A stretch of 64,000 bases of DNA from Acinetobacter lwoffii (lineage in GTDB: Bacteria; Pseudomonadota; Gammaproteobacteria; Pseudomonadales; Moraxellaceae): NCBI RefSeq assembly GCF_019343495.1, contig NZ_CP072549.1, positions 2,666,001 to 2,730,000 on the forward strand. The letters are read 5' to 3'. Positions within the stretch are counted from its first letter, which is position 1. Every line of letters begins with the position of its first letter. The notes under the pieces were generated by a model, which was not told the origin of the DNA, ran no database searches, and worked only from the letters and a program-made list of their open reading frames with translations. Positions 17,641 to 27,519 of this stretch are shown here, piece after piece. The translations under genes and the position numbers were made by a program.

Positions 17641-18699
17641 TTAATTTTTTTGCTGTGCTTCAGTGATTTCGTCGATTAAACGTAAATAGCTGTCCAGTCG
17701 GCGCGGCAAAATTTCACCTTCGGCCGCAGCCTGACGCAAAGCACATTGTTTTTCATGCTTATGGGTACAGTTACGGAACTGACAATGGCCGAGCAGATTT
17801 TCAATTTCAGGAAAGCCGCTTTGTACCTTATCTAAAGTCAGATGCCACAGGCCAAATTCACGAATTCCCGGAGAGTCAATCAGGGCGGCACCTTCACCAA
17901 AACCGATCAGGCGCGTTGACGTCGTGGTGTGTTGACCGAGTGCCGAGTTTTCCGAAATAATATTGGTTTTCTGTGCGGCATCCGGCACGATCGCATTAAT
18001 CAGCGTGCTTTTACCCACACCAGATTGACCGACGAAAGCCACCGTTTCATTTTCCAGACGATTAGACAGTGCAGTCAGGTCGCCATCGGATTGGGTCTGC
18101 ATCACTTCATAACCGAGATCTTGATATTCTTGCAGCAGAGTCAGAATCGGATCGTTTTCTTTTAACAAATCGGCTTTATTCATCACCAGCAATGCAGGAA
18201 TATCGGCATCGGCACAGGCCACCAGATAACGGTCGATCAGGCCCGGCGCTGGCTCAGGCAATGGTGCAAACACGATCACAATCAGTGAAATGTTGGCCGC
18301 TACCGGTTTAACCTTGTGATAGCGGTCGGGGCGTGTCAATAAGGATTTTCGGGGATGAATCGCGGTGATAATTCCTAAACCGGTATTCGGATCGGCTTGC
18401 CATTTGACCCGGTCACCCGTGACCAATAAATCCAGATTGGTTCGAGTATGACAGCGCCAGACGCTGTCCAGTTCAATCTCTTTCCAGAAAGGTTCAGGCT
18501 CACCATCGGCGACCACAGGTTTTTCAGGGTGAATGTCAGGGCGAGACAAAGCTTGCACTTCAAGTTGGCGGCCATAATGTTGCACCACTAAACCTTCAAG
18601 ATCACTGGAGGTATCGAGATCTTCTTGACGTGTTTTCTGTTGTTTCTGAATGCGGCGCTGTTGTTGCTCTGTCAGACGACGCTTACGTATTAAGGCCAT
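17641..18699 (-). CDS. rsgA: Ribosome small-subunit GTPase RsgA
   Basis: RsgA is a late assembly factor of the 30S subunit that checks the decoding centre. It is a circularly permuted GTPase of 352 residues: an OB-fold comes first, then NKAD (G4), then the P-loop GQSGVGKSTLIN, then DSPGIREFGLW (G3), and a C-terminal zinc knuckle (CQFRNCTHKHEKQC). The permuted order and zinc site are complete. It starts with a basic tail (RKRRLTEQQQRRIQKQQK), common in the family. It is divergent from orn, a frequent neighbour. Confidence 0.96.
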   Translation of the reverse strand: MALIRKRRLTEQQQRRIQKQQKTRQEDLDTSSDLEGLVVQHYGRQLEVQALSRPDIHPEKPVVADGEPEPFWKEIELDSVWRCHTRTNLDLLVTGDRVKWQADPNTGLGIITAIHPRKSLLTRPDRYHKVKPVAANISLIVIVFAPLPEPAPGLIDRYLVACADADIPALLVMNKADLLKENDPILTLLQEYQDLGYEVMQTQSDGDLTALSNRLENETVAFVGQSGVGKSTLINAIVPDAAQKTNIISENSALGQHTTTSTRLIGFGEGAALIDSPGIREFGLWHLTLDKVQSGFPEIENLLGHCQFRNCTHKHEKQCALRQAAAEGEILPRRLDSYLRLIDEITEAQQKN

Positions 18700-18824
18700 T
18701 CATATCCTAAAAAAACCGGGTAAATCAGATGGCAAAAATAGCATGAAGCAGCCCCCGAATGACACCCAAGATGTAATTAATTTGCTACTATAGTTGTTTT
18801 TAAACCCAATAAGATTGCACATTT

Positions 18825-19382
18825 ATGAGCAGCACCGCTGATACCCGCCTGATTTGGATTGACCTTGAAATGACAGGTCTAGACACAGACAATGATCAAA
18901 TTATTGAAATTGCAACAATTGTAACCGATGACAATTTGAATATTTTGGCTGAAGGTCCTGTGCTTGCGGTACATCAGCCTGCACGTCTGTTAAATGCCAT
19001 GGATGAGTGGAACACTCGCCAGCATGGTCAGTCCGGTCTGATTGAGCGTGTGCGTCGCAGTAAACTGACCGCTCAGGATGCCGAGCAGCAAACCCTTGAA
19101 TTCCTGAAAAAATGGGTCAATCCAAAATCTTCACCGATGTGTGGTAACTCGATCTGTCAGGATCGTCGCTTCCTGCACCGTTTGATGCCTGAACTGGAAC
19201 AGTATTTCCATTACCGTAATCTGGATGTCTCTTCAGTGAAAGAACTAGCCAAACGCTGGCGCCCGGAAATCATGAGCGGTCTCAAGAAAAATGCCTCGCA
19301 TCTGGCGATGGATGATATTCGCGATTCGATTGCAGAACTGAAATATTATCGTCAATATTTCTTTATCATGAATAAAGACTAA
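18825..19382 (+). CDS. orn: Oligoribonuclease Orn
   Basis: Orn is the essential DEDDh-type 3'-5' exoribonuclease that degrades dinucleotides, including the pGpG from c-di-GMP breakdown. Its 185 residues have Asp13 and Glu15 in [10 protein letters not shown] and the late [11 protein letters not shown] block holding the His and Asp of the DEDDh set. The length fits the family. The gene is monocistronic with a downstream terminator. Confidence 0.97.
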   Translation: MSSTADTRLIWIDLEMTGLDTDNDQIIEIATIVTDDNLNILAEGPVLAVHQPARLLNAMDEWNTRQHGQSGLIERVRRSKLTAQDAEQQTLEFLKKWVNPKSSPMCGNSICQDRRFLHRLMPELEQYFHYRNLDVSSVKELAKRWRPEIMSGLKKNASHLAMDDIRDSIAELKYYRQYFFIMNKD

Positions 19383-19396
19383 ATTCCGATGAATTG

Positions 19397-19421
19397 AAAA
19401 GAGGCGCAAGCCTCTTTTTTA
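19397..19421 (+). terminator. Terminator of orn
   Basis: AAAAGAGGC/GCCTCTTTT with a 4-nt loop ends in a T run. It overlaps the 3' end of the convergent small gene, which it may also serve. Confidence 0.8.
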
Positions 19422-19670
19422 TTTTACTGAACTGGATTTTTTTCTAGCGTAAAACTGCTCCATGCTTTCAAAGCCTACCCACAAGAGCAATAACATGATC
19501 AGATGATTCTGTGTTTCATAACGATCGAAAATAACCAAGCCAAATAATCCTAAAGTCATTAAACGAATGAGAATACTGAGATAATAATTTTTGTTTTTTT
19601 GGCTGATCAGAACATAAAAATAAAGCCCGATACAAAGTATGTTCAAACCCAAAAGGGTGTTAAATAGCAT
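19419..19670 (-). CDS. Small membrane protein, function unknown
   Basis: This 83-residue protein has up to three hydrophobic segments (about 3-22, 30-48 and 56-70) and a charged C-terminus ARKKSSSVK, consistent with a small inner-membrane protein. I recognise no family. In its favour are a clean hydrophobic pattern, an ATG start followed by a membrane helix, an AAAGGAGTGAA-type SD upstream on the minus strand, and a position convergent to orn with a shared terminator. Confidence 0.6.
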   Translation of the reverse strand: MLFNTLLGLNILCIGLYFYVLISQKNKNYYLSILIRLMTLGLFGLVIFDRYETQNHLIMLLLLWVGFESMEQFYARKKSSSVK

Positions 19671-19852
19671 GACATTTCACTCCTTTTGGCCAAATGACAT
19701 AGAATTAATTTGTTGATATTTTAATCAATCTCGAGTGGGTTGTCGCTCTCATCCGGTCTGAATGTCATTTAAATCGATCAAAAATTTAGTGGCGGTAAAG
19801 AAAAGCGGATTTTGTTAAAATGATCCGGTATTTTTATTGCTATAGATGACCT

Positions 19853-20623
19853 ATGACCGACCTGCTTCAAGATGATGAATATGACCGCCGTTTTGCTGGT
19901 GTTGCCAAAATTTATGGAGAAGACAGCTTTAACCATTATGAAAAAAGTCATGTGATGGTGATTGGTATCGGGGGCGTAGGTTCATGGGCGGTAGAAGCAC
20001 TGGCACGTAGTGGTGTGGGCGAGCTGACCTTGGTCGATATGGATGTGGTGGCCGCGTCTAATATTAACCGTCAGTTACCTGCCATGAGTACCACCTTGGG
20101 TCATGAAAAAATTGAAGTCATGGCCGAGCGTTGCCGCGCAATTAATCCACGCATTAAAATTAATCTGATTGATGATTACCTGACGCCTGAAAATATCAAA
20201 GAAACTTTAGCAGGTGATCCAGATTTAATCCTCGACTGTATTGACGATGTCAAAGCCAAATTTGCTCTGATGCTACATTGTCGCTTTAACAAGATTCCTT
20301 TAATTGTATCGGGCGGGGCAGGGGGTAAACTGGACCCGCTGAAAATTCGGGTCGCCGATTTATCTAAAACCGAACAGGATCCGATGCTGGCCAAATTACG
20401 TGCCCAGTTACGCAGCAAAGGCATCTGCAAAAAGCCCAAAGAAAAATTCGGCATTACTTGTGTCTATTCCATCGATAATCCATTCTCCAGTGCCGATGTC
20501 TGCGCCAGTGCCGGCTTGCGCTGTGGTGGTTATGGCTCTGCCGTGGTGGTAACTTCAAGCTTTGCCATGGTCGCTGTAGCAGAAGGCTTGAAAAAACTCG
20601 ATAATAAAAGAGCAAAAGCCTGA
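19853..20623 (+). CDS. tcdA: tRNA threonylcarbamoyladenosine dehydratase TcdA
   Basis: TcdA is an E1-like, ATP-dependent enzyme that cyclises t6A37 to ct6A in ANN-decoding tRNAs. It has 256 residues. The Rossmann-type ATP site GIGGVGSWAVEALARSGVG lies near residue 37, followed by DMDVVAASNINRQLPA, typical of the ThiF/MoeB superfamily. The C-terminal CASAGLRCGGYGSAVVVTSSFA belongs to the YgdL/CsdL branch rather than ThiF or MoeB. Confidence 0.94.
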   Translation: MTDLLQDDEYDRRFAGVAKIYGEDSFNHYEKSHVMVIGIGGVGSWAVEALARSGVGELTLVDMDVVAASNINRQLPAMSTTLGHEKIEVMAERCRAINPRIKINLIDDYLTPENIKETLAGDPDLILDCIDDVKAKFALMLHCRFNKIPLIVSGGAGGKLDPLKIRVADLSKTEQDPMLAKLRAQLRSKGICKKPKEKFGITCVYSIDNPFSSADVCASAGLRCGGYGSAVVVTSSFAMVAVAEGLKKLDNKRAKA

Positions 20624-20633
20624 TTTAAAAAAT

Positions 20634-20661
20634 AAAAAGCACAATCTATGTGCTTTTTTTA
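20634..20661 (+). terminator. Terminator of tcdA
   Basis: AAAAAGCACA/TGTGCTTTTT with a 5-nt loop and T run follows the tcdA stop. Confidence 0.85.
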
Positions 20662-20721
20662 AACTGGCGTTTAGAATGAAAGGATTCATTTGCAGAACAA
20701 AAATAATGTTTTGGAGCAGCT

Positions 20722-22557
20722 ATGTGGTTCTTGCTGGTACTGATTTTGGGGATAGGGGCGTTGGCGATCTGGATGTGGAAACGTCCGGATCCGGTGAAAC
20801 GTGATCAGGCGAAGGCTATACAACATGATTTATGGATTGAGCAGATTGATGCTCAACTGAAACATGCAGCACGTTTGAGTTCAGATCCGGAATATCCGAA
20901 TTATGAACGTGCCTATCAGATTTATCAGGGGCTGGCCCAGCAACAGGAAATCCCACAAGCCTATGTAGGCATGGGTCTGATGCATCTGCAAGGTCTGGGA
21001 CATGAGCAAAATACTGAAAAAGCCATTAGCTACCTAGACAAAGCCTTTCGCTTGGGCAGTGATGAAGCGGCTTATCATTTGGGGCGGATTCATGAAGGGG
21101 AGGCATATCAACAGGCTGACCCGGAAAAAGCTTTGTATTGGTACCGACATGCGGTAGCACGTGGCAATCTGGATGCCCAATATCGTATTACTGAACTTTC
21201 TTCTACCGAAGGCCAGCCTCAAAACGAGATGACTGCAGAAAAACAGCGTCTGGCATTATTAATTCAAAATGCCGGGCAGGGTCATGCCAATTCGCAGTAT
21301 CAGTTGGCTCAGTATTATTTGGCAGATTCAACAACCCAAGATTTAGTGCAAGGAATTCATTATCTGTTTCTGGCGGCACAACAAGATCATTTGGCCGCTA
21401 ATCAGCAGATCGCCGATGATTATGCGCGTGGTCAGATTCTACCGCAAGACCCGACCCAAGCCCTGCAATTTATTAAACGCTGTATCAGTCTCGGTGACCA
21501 GAAAGGTCTCTATGATTATTATGCCGGTGTGTTACAAGGCCGTATCGATACCGACCAGCGTCAACGCGTGTTCCAGCATTTATTGCAGCAGTCCAAAGAG
21601 CATGCCGATGCACAAGCCAAGACTTTAATCGGGCTGGCTTATTTTCATGGCTGGTATGTTGATAAAAATGAAACCATGGCATTTCGTTACTGGTCGGAAG
21701 CGGCCAACAGTCAGCATGCGCCTGCATTATGCATGATTGCTGCGCTGTATTTTGAGCAGCACCTGGTGGCCAACGAACCGCAAAAAGCATTTGAGTTATA
21801 TCAGGCTGCCTATCAGCTTAGTCCTGATGATGTGTCTGCACAGATGGGGCTAGCGCTGTGTTATTTAAATGGTGTCGGTACAGTAAAAGACATTGCCAAA
21901 GCCACACAAATGATTCAGAGCGCGGCACAGCACTATTGGCAGATTGTGGCTCAGTCTGAAGCGGATTTAATTTATATCGTCGGGCGTTTTTATAGTCTGG
22001 CGGAATATCCATTGCCGACACGCGACAAAGCCGTCCAGTATCTGAATCAGGCGGTTGCGAAAGGCTCCAAGGAAGCAGCCTGGTTCCTGTATCAGGCTCT
22101 GTCAGGTATTTATCCGGTCTTTATCTGTCATTCAGAGCAGGCCAATCGTTATCTGCATCAGGCTGCACAACTGGGACATGCACAGGCACAGGCAGAATTG
22201 GGATTGGAGTATCTTAAGGGGCAACAGATTGCGCAGGATATTGCCTTAGGCTTGAGCTATCTGCAAAAAGCGGCTGCTCAGCAGAATGGTGTGGCACTGA
22301 ATGCTCTGGGTGAAGCATATGAGCAGGGTCAAGGTGTTGAGAGCAATATTGAGCAAGCCGTGCAGTATTATCAGCAGGCGGCAGCACAGGTGAATGCAGA
22401 TGCTTATAGCCATCTTGGGCGTTTATATACCAAGGGTATTAGTGTAGAGCGTGATATCGGAATCGCACGGGACTGGCTGGAAAAAGGCAGTTTGCTCGGA
22501 CATGAGCGATCAATTGAATTATTGAAAAATGTGAATGCGTATTTGCAAATGAAATAA
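20722..22557 (+). CDS. Sel1-repeat protein with N-terminal membrane anchor
   Basis: This 611-residue protein starts with a transmembrane segment (LLVLILGIGALAIWMW); the rest is a solenoid of Sel1-like (TPR-related) repeats. Clear units include AYVGMGLMHLQGLGHEQN, AAYHLGRIHEGEAYQQADPEKALYW, ALNALGEAYEQGQGVE and AYSHLGRLYTKGISVERD; roughly a dozen repeats fill the chain. It is probably a scaffold for protein interactions at the inner membrane, with the solenoid on the cytoplasmic or periplasmic side. Specific partners are unknown. The gene is monocistronic. Confidence 0.88.
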   Translation: MWFLLVLILGIGALAIWMWKRPDPVKRDQAKAIQHDLWIEQIDAQLKHAARLSSDPEYPNYERAYQIYQGLAQQQEIPQAYVGMGLMHLQGLGHEQNTEKAISYLDKAFRLGSDEAAYHLGRIHEGEAYQQADPEKALYWYRHAVARGNLDAQYRITELSSTEGQPQNEMTAEKQRLALLIQNAGQGHANSQYQLAQYYLADSTTQDLVQGIHYLFLAAQQDHLAANQQIADDYARGQILPQDPTQALQFIKRCISLGDQKGLYDYYAGVLQGRIDTDQRQRVFQHLLQQSKEHADAQAKTLIGLAYFHGWYVDKNETMAFRYWSEAANSQHAPALCMIAALYFEQHLVANEPQKAFELYQAAYQLSPDDVSAQMGLALCYLNGVGTVKDIAKATQMIQSAAQHYWQIVAQSEADLIYIVGRFYSLAEYPLPTRDKAVQYLNQAVAKGSKEAAWFLYQALSGIYPVFICHSEQANRYLHQAAQLGHAQAQAELGLEYLKGQQIAQDIALGLSYLQKAAAQQNGVALNALGEAYEQGQGVESNIEQAVQYYQQAAAQVNADAYSHLGRLYTKGISVERDIGIARDWLEKGSLLGHERSIELLKNVNAYLQMK

Positions 22558-22578
22558 ACTGACTCAAATCATATGAAC

Positions 22579-22611
22579 TAAAAAAACCGCTGTTTGGCAG
22601 CGGTTTTTTTA
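22579..22611. terminator. Bidirectional terminator
   Basis: AAAAAACCGCTG/CAGCGGTTTTTT with loop TTTGG lies between the convergent Sel1 gene and the efflux lipoprotein gene. Confidence 0.88.
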
Positions 22612-22625
22612 TGGATTAAGCTTTG

Positions 22626-24044
22626 TTAAGGCAACTGTTTAATCGGGCTACCACCCAATGCCTGCATCAAGGTGACATAGGCATTGTATTGGTTCTGTCG
22701 GGTTTGCACCAAGGACAGCCGTGCATTGCGCGTGGTTTCCTGTGCATCCAGCAGGTTTTTCAAGGCTACTGCACCATTACGATAACGCACTTCAGTCAAG
22801 CGTTCAGTTCTTTCTGCCAGCTCAACATTCCGTTGCTGCAAAGTCACCTGCTTAGTGAGCTCAGTACGATTCGACAAGGCATTTTCCACATCAGCAAAGG
22901 CTTCATACATGGTCTGGCGATACTGGATAATGGCTTTTTCATATTCCAGCTCATTGACTTGCAGATCACGTTTCATGTCATTCCATTGCAGGAAAGGCAA
23001 AGTCAGACCAGCACCTAAAGTTGCAACCGGATTTTTCAGGGCATTCGAGAGGGAAGTACTGCTGCCAATACCGGTGGTCAGATTACCGGTCAAACTAATG
23101 GATGGATAGTAGCTGGCTTTGTTGGCATCTTTATTGGCTAGTGCCTTACGCAAGCGCAGTTCAGTGGCTCGAAGGTCAGGGCGACGTGACAACAAACTCG
23201 CCGGTAAGTCAGCCTGAATACTCGGCAATTGAATATTCGGTAAACGGCTTGGCTCTTGAATCGCGAGCTGTTGAACCGGCATGTGCAGCAATACCGCGAG
23301 TCCGGTACGTGTTTCCACACGTTGCTGTTCAATCTGGCTTAAAGTCGCCTGTTGACTTTGAATTGCCTGTTCCGCCTGGGTTAAATCCAGACCGGATACT
23401 GCGCCGGCACGATATTGCACCCGCACCAGATCATAGGTTTTTTGCGCGGTCGCCAGATTTTGCTGTACCACACTATAACGTTCATTCAGATAAGCCAGTT
23501 GCCAGTACAATTGTGCCGTGGTGCCAATCAGGCTTTGTGCGGTTGCCTGCAAGTCTTCTTCAGAGGCCAGTGCTTCCCAGCGTGCCGCTTCAGTCTGATT
23601 GGCCAGTTTACCAAACAGGTCCAGCTCATAGCTTAAGTCCGGATAACCCAGTGAAAGACCCGTCGAAGAATCGCCGCCACCATCTAGGCTAAAACGATGG
23701 CCCGTTGAAATTCTTGCATCACCGACGCGAACGCCTTGCTGACTTTGAGCTTGTCTGGCTTGAATGCGGGCCTGTTGTAAACTGATGCCGGCCACTGCCA
23801 GATCGGTATTCTGCGCCAATACTTCATTCACCAAATTATTTAATTGCGGATCTTTAAATAAAGTCCACCATTGATCTGCCAGAATATCGGCATGAATCTG
23901 CTGACTAAGCACCTTATTGTTTTGAAAGCTGCCCGGCATATTGATCGCAGGCTGTTCATAGGGGGTTTTCACCACTGCGGCACAACCGACCAGCGAGCTT
24001 CCCAGCAACAGGGCACTGGCAAGCTTGGTTAAATTCATTTGCAT
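22626..24044 (-). CDS. Outer-membrane efflux lipoprotein (TolC/NodT family)
   Basis: This is the outer-membrane channel of the tripartite efflux system encoded with macA and macB. It has 472 residues with signal peptide and lipobox SLVGC (Cys21), then two OEP repeats with long coiled-coil helices (LAVAGISLQQARIQARQAQSQ and RLTEVRYRNGAVALKNLLDAQETTRNARL). NodT-type features include RRPDLRATELRLRKALANKDANKASYYPSISLTGN. The start at 24044 follows AAGGAACC; the longer in-frame start at 24074 would overlap macB and add a non-signal leader. It lies 10 nt downstream of macB, so the three genes form an operon. Confidence 0.92.
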   Translation of the reverse strand: MQMNLTKLASALLLGSSLVGCAAVVKTPYEQPAINMPGSFQNNKVLSQQIHADILADQWWTLFKDPQLNNLVNEVLAQNTDLAVAGISLQQARIQARQAQSQQGVRVGDARISTGHRFSLDGGGDSSTGLSLGYPDLSYELDLFGKLANQTEAARWEALASEEDLQATAQSLIGTTAQLYWQLAYLNERYSVVQQNLATAQKTYDLVRVQYRAGAVSGLDLTQAEQAIQSQQATLSQIEQQRVETRTGLAVLLHMPVQQLAIQEPSRLPNIQLPSIQADLPASLLSRRPDLRATELRLRKALANKDANKASYYPSISLTGNLTTGIGSSTSLSNALKNPVATLGAGLTLPFLQWNDMKRDLQVNELEYEKAIIQYRQTMYEAFADVENALSNRTELTKQVTLQQRNVELAERTERLTEVRYRNGAVALKNLLDAQETTRNARLSLVQTRQNQYNAYVTLMQALGGSPIKQLP

Positions 24045-24054
24045 ATCAGGTTCC

Positions 24055-26031
24055 TTATTCGCGAGAAAGTGCATCGACTGGATTCAGACGAGCAGCATTA
24101 CGTGCCGGGATAAAGCCAAACACAATCCCGATCAGGCTTGAGCAGACAAAGGCAGCTACAATCGAAGTGGTTGAATATGCCATCTGGAACGTACCACCGG
24201 CAAAATGGGTAATCAGCTGGCCAATTCCGAGAGAAAGCAGCACACCCAAAATACCACCCAAGATACAGACCAGAACGGCTTCAATCAGGAATTGCTGCAA
24301 AATATCACTTTGACGTGCGCCAACGGCCATACGCACCCCGATTTCCTGAGTACGTTCAGTCACGGAGACCAGCATGATATTCATTACCCCAATCCCGCCG
24401 ACCACTAGAGAAATCACGGCAATCGCTGAAATCAAAAGGGTCATGGTGGCTGTGGTTTGCTGAATGGTTTCACGGATACTATCAGCATTCTGGGTAAACA
24501 CATCCTGCGCGCCATGGCGCTGTACCAGCAGATTCAGAATCGCATTTTCAGCCGCTGCACTTGGGTATTCATCCTTGATCCGCACAATGATGCTACGCAC
24601 ATTGGACTGCCCCAGCATACGGCTCATCACGGTGGAATAAGGCAGATAGACATTCAGGCTGTCATTATTGCCCATCATGCCTTTTTGCGCGTCGATCACC
24701 CCGATAATCCGGCTCGGTACGCTCCCGAGTAAAATCACCTGACCCACCGGATTGGTGCCATCCTTAAAGAAGGTATTTTTGGTATTGGTGTCAATGACGA
24801 CATCTTGCGCCTGTTGCATGACACTACTGCGGTCAAAAGGCTGACCGGACTGGAACGTCATGCCACGCACATAGAAGAAATCCTCACTGACGCCGTTGAC
24901 CGTGGTTGAAGCTTCGATTTCTTTATAACGGCCGGTGACACTGCTATTCACCGATGGGCTAACGCCATCGACATACGGTTGTTCAGCCAGCGCATCGGCA
25001 TCGGCCGGAATCAGGGTTTTGGACTGTGAAGATCTGGAGTTATCCCCAAAGCCTCGACCCTGAAATACGGTAATGGTATTGGTCCCCAGACTGCTGATAT
25101 TTTCCAGAATCTGCTTTTGTGAGCCATTACCGAGTGCCACCACCGAGACCACCGAAGCAATACCGATAATGATTCCGAGCATGGTCAAGAAAGTCCGCAT
25201 GCGATGTGCATTCATGGCCAGCAAGGCCATACGGAAAGCTTCACCGAGACGGTCAACTGCAGAACGCCATGAAGAAATCTTCTTTTGTTCACTGCGGATT
25301 AGCGGCTGTTTTTCCAGATGCTCTTCGACTTCAGGAACATTGGGCTGATCAGAAATAATATTGCCGTCCGAGATCTCGATAATCCGCGTCGCATTTTTCG
25401 CTACATTATGATCATGCGTGACCAGAATGATGGTATGACCTTTAGCATTCAGTTCACGCAAAATGCGCATCACTTCAATACCGCTGTTCTTGTCCAATGC
25501 ACCGGTCGGTTCATCGGCCAGAATCACGTCACCGCCATTCATTAACGCACGGGCAATCGAAACACGTTGCTGCTGACCACCAGAGAGCTGGCTCGGACGA
25601 TTCTGGGTTTTTTCACCCAGACCCAGATCGGTCAGAATCTTGACGGCTCGCGCATGTCGTTCAGATGAATCTGCACCGGCATAAATCGCAGGAACTTCGA
25701 CATTGCCTGCTGCGTTTAAATCACCCAATAAATGATAACGCTGGAAAATAAAGCCGAAATATTCACGGCGTAATTGCGCCAGTTCATCCGCTTCCAGTTC
25801 GCGGGTTTCACGGCCTTTAACCTTATAGCTACCGGTAGTTGGTTTGTCCAGACAACCCAGAATGTTCATCAGGGTCGATTTACCGGAACCGGACTGGCCG
25901 ACAATCGCTACCAGTTCACCCGGATAAATCTCCAGATTCACCCCTTTTAAAATCTGGACCGTGCTTTCACCCGCAGGGAATTCACGAACCAGATTTTTCA
26001 CCTCGAGGAGAGGCTGTTGTTGTGAATTCAT
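24055..26031 (-). CDS. macB: MacB-type ABC transporter (ATPase-permease fusion)
   Basis: This is the inner-membrane half of a MacAB pump, a mechanotransmission ABC transporter; known substrates in other bacteria include macrolides, haem precursors and enterotoxins. In 658 residues, the N-terminal ATPase has Walker [10 protein letters not shown] near 45, signature LSGGQQQR and Walker [14 protein letters not shown] linker and the first membrane helix ([20 protein letters not shown]) follow, then the large periplasmic domain and three C-terminal helices with the FtsX-like [19 protein letters not shown] loop. It starts 3 nt after the macA stop. The substrate here is unknown. Confidence 0.95.
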   Translation of the reverse strand: MNSQQQPLLEVKNLVREFPAGESTVQILKGVNLEIYPGELVAIVGQSGSGKSTLMNILGCLDKPTTGSYKVKGRETRELEADELAQLRREYFGFIFQRYHLLGDLNAAGNVEVPAIYAGADSSERHARAVKILTDLGLGEKTQNRPSQLSGGQQQRVSIARALMNGGDVILADEPTGALDKNSGIEVMRILRELNAKGHTIILVTHDHNVAKNATRIIEISDGNIISDQPNVPEVEEHLEKQPLIRSEQKKISSWRSAVDRLGEAFRMALLAMNAHRMRTFLTMLGIIIGIASVVSVVALGNGSQKQILENISSLGTNTITVFQGRGFGDNSRSSQSKTLIPADADALAEQPYVDGVSPSVNSSVTGRYKEIEASTTVNGVSEDFFYVRGMTFQSGQPFDRSSVMQQAQDVVIDTNTKNTFFKDGTNPVGQVILLGSVPSRIIGVIDAQKGMMGNNDSLNVYLPYSTVMSRMLGQSNVRSIIVRIKDEYPSAAAENAILNLLVQRHGAQDVFTQNADSIRETIQQTTATMTLLISAIAVISLVVGGIGVMNIMLVSVTERTQEIGVRMAVGARQSDILQQFLIEAVLVCILGGILGVLLSLGIGQLITHFAGGTFQMAYSTTSIVAAFVCSSLIGIVFGFIPARNAARLNPVDALSRE

Positions 26032-26033
26032 GC

Positions 26034-27395
26034 TTACATTCTCATTGGGCCACGGCTATTGCCACCGCGTTTTGCTGCATCATTGGAGGTATCAGAACCA
26101 TCGGCAATCACCACCTGATCACCACGTTTTAAACCTTTCAGCACTTGCGCAGTCGCGCGGTTATTCAAACCGATTAATACAGGGGTTGGTTTTGCAGTAC
26201 CATCGGCTTGCAAGACACGAACCATGCCACGCTGTGCTTTACCTTGCTCAATCAGCGCAAGTTCTGCTTCAGACAGGTTTAGACGCGCTGGACGTTCACC
26301 GGCAGGGCGGTTGCCTTGAGCCGATTCAGCTTCAGAACGTGATGCCGGGCCGCCTTCACCGCGAGAACCCTCACCACGCGCTTCACCACGATTGACACGT
26401 GGCAGACGGTTTGAACCTTGAATGGCTGCAGCAGGAATGGTCAGTACATTTTTGGCTTCATCCAGCACGATATAAACTTGCGCCGTCATATCAATACGCA
26501 ATTTTCCATCTTCATTCGGGACATCGAACAATGCGTTGTAATAAACCGCAGAACTTGACGATGAGCTTGATGTATTGCTATCGGTATTAATTGAATTGGG
26601 TGCAGGCTCAACTTGACGCAGTTTGGCGTAAATCTTTTTCTCGTTATTGCCTAAGGTAGTGAAATAAACCGTTTGACCTTCTTCAACTTTCATGACATCT
26701 GCTTCAGAAATTTCAGCTTTAATGGTCATGGTGTCCAGTTTTGCCAGTTTCACAATAGTCGGCGCACTCTGGTTGGCGTTTACAGTCTGACCTTCTTCGG
26801 TCACAATCGCCACAATCGTGCCATCCATCGGCGCCACAATCTGGGTGTAACCAAGATCTTCTTTGGCAGTCGCCAGCGTCAAACGCGACTGTTCAATCTG
26901 TGCATTGATGGCGGTGATATCCGCTTGCGCCGTTTTATAGTTCGCAAATGCCGATTCCAGCTCTGAGCGAGAAGTGGCATCCTGTGCATACATGGCTTTC
27001 TGACGGTTATATTCAGCTTCAACTTTAGCCAAATTCGCCTGTCTTACTGCAAGTTGTGCCATCTGATTTTTAATGCTGGCTTCAGCGGTTTTTAAATCAT
27101 TTTCCTGACGAACGGAGTCAATCCGGGCAATCAGCTGACCTTGCTTGACCTGATCGCCCAGTTCTACATACATTTTTCTGACCTGACCCGAAACCTGCGC
27201 CCCCACGCTGACCATCTTGGTCGCTTCCAGAATACCAGTCGCCAGTACAGAGCTTTCGATATCGCCCTGGGTGACTTCAGCCGTAATATATTGCGGAGGC
27301 TGTTCTTTGGGTTTGAGGAAGTACCACCCCGCAGCGATGAGCGCAATGGCAATCACGGCGGCCATAATCAATTTCGTCGGTTTTATTTTTGGCAT
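26034..27395 (-). CDS. macA: MacA-type periplasmic adaptor subunit
   Basis: This membrane-fusion protein links MacB to the outer-membrane channel. It has 453 residues: one N-terminal membrane anchor ([19 protein letters not shown]), a lipoyl half-motif ([32 protein letters not shown]), a coiled-coil hairpin, the second lipoyl half ([21 protein letters not shown]) and beta-barrel domains. An unusual low-complexity insert rich in Arg, Gly, Glu and Ser lies near residues 332-370, and the C-terminus is again Gly/Arg-rich ([14 protein letters not shown]). The ATG at 27395 is chosen; a TTG two codons earlier is the alternative. It is first gene of the efflux operon. Confidence 0.94.
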   Translation of the reverse strand: MPKIKPTKLIMAAVIAIALIAAGWYFLKPKEQPPQYITAEVTQGDIESSVLATGILEATKMVSVGAQVSGQVRKMYVELGDQVKQGQLIARIDSVRQENDLKTAEASIKNQMAQLAVRQANLAKVEAEYNRQKAMYAQDATSRSELESAFANYKTAQADITAINAQIEQSRLTLATAKEDLGYTQIVAPMDGTIVAIVTEEGQTVNANQSAPTIVKLAKLDTMTIKAEISEADVMKVEEGQTVYFTTLGNNEKKIYAKLRQVEPAPNSINTDSNTSSSSSSSAVYYNALFDVPNEDGKLRIDMTAQVYIVLDEAKNVLTIPAAAIQGSNRLPRVNRGEARGEGSRGEGGPASRSEAESAQGNRPAGERPARLNLSEAELALIEQGKAQRGMVRVLQADGTAKPTPVLIGLNNRATAQVLKGLKRGDQVVIADGSDTSNDAAKRGGNSRGPMRM

Positions 27396-27519
27396 GATCA
27401 ATATCGGTTCAAAATCAGAGAATTGTGAACGATTATAAAAGCGAAATTAGGATAAATCGTGTATTTTTTTAAACTAATAGGAATGATTATTATTTTATTT
27501 TTCGAATTTTGACAAAGAC

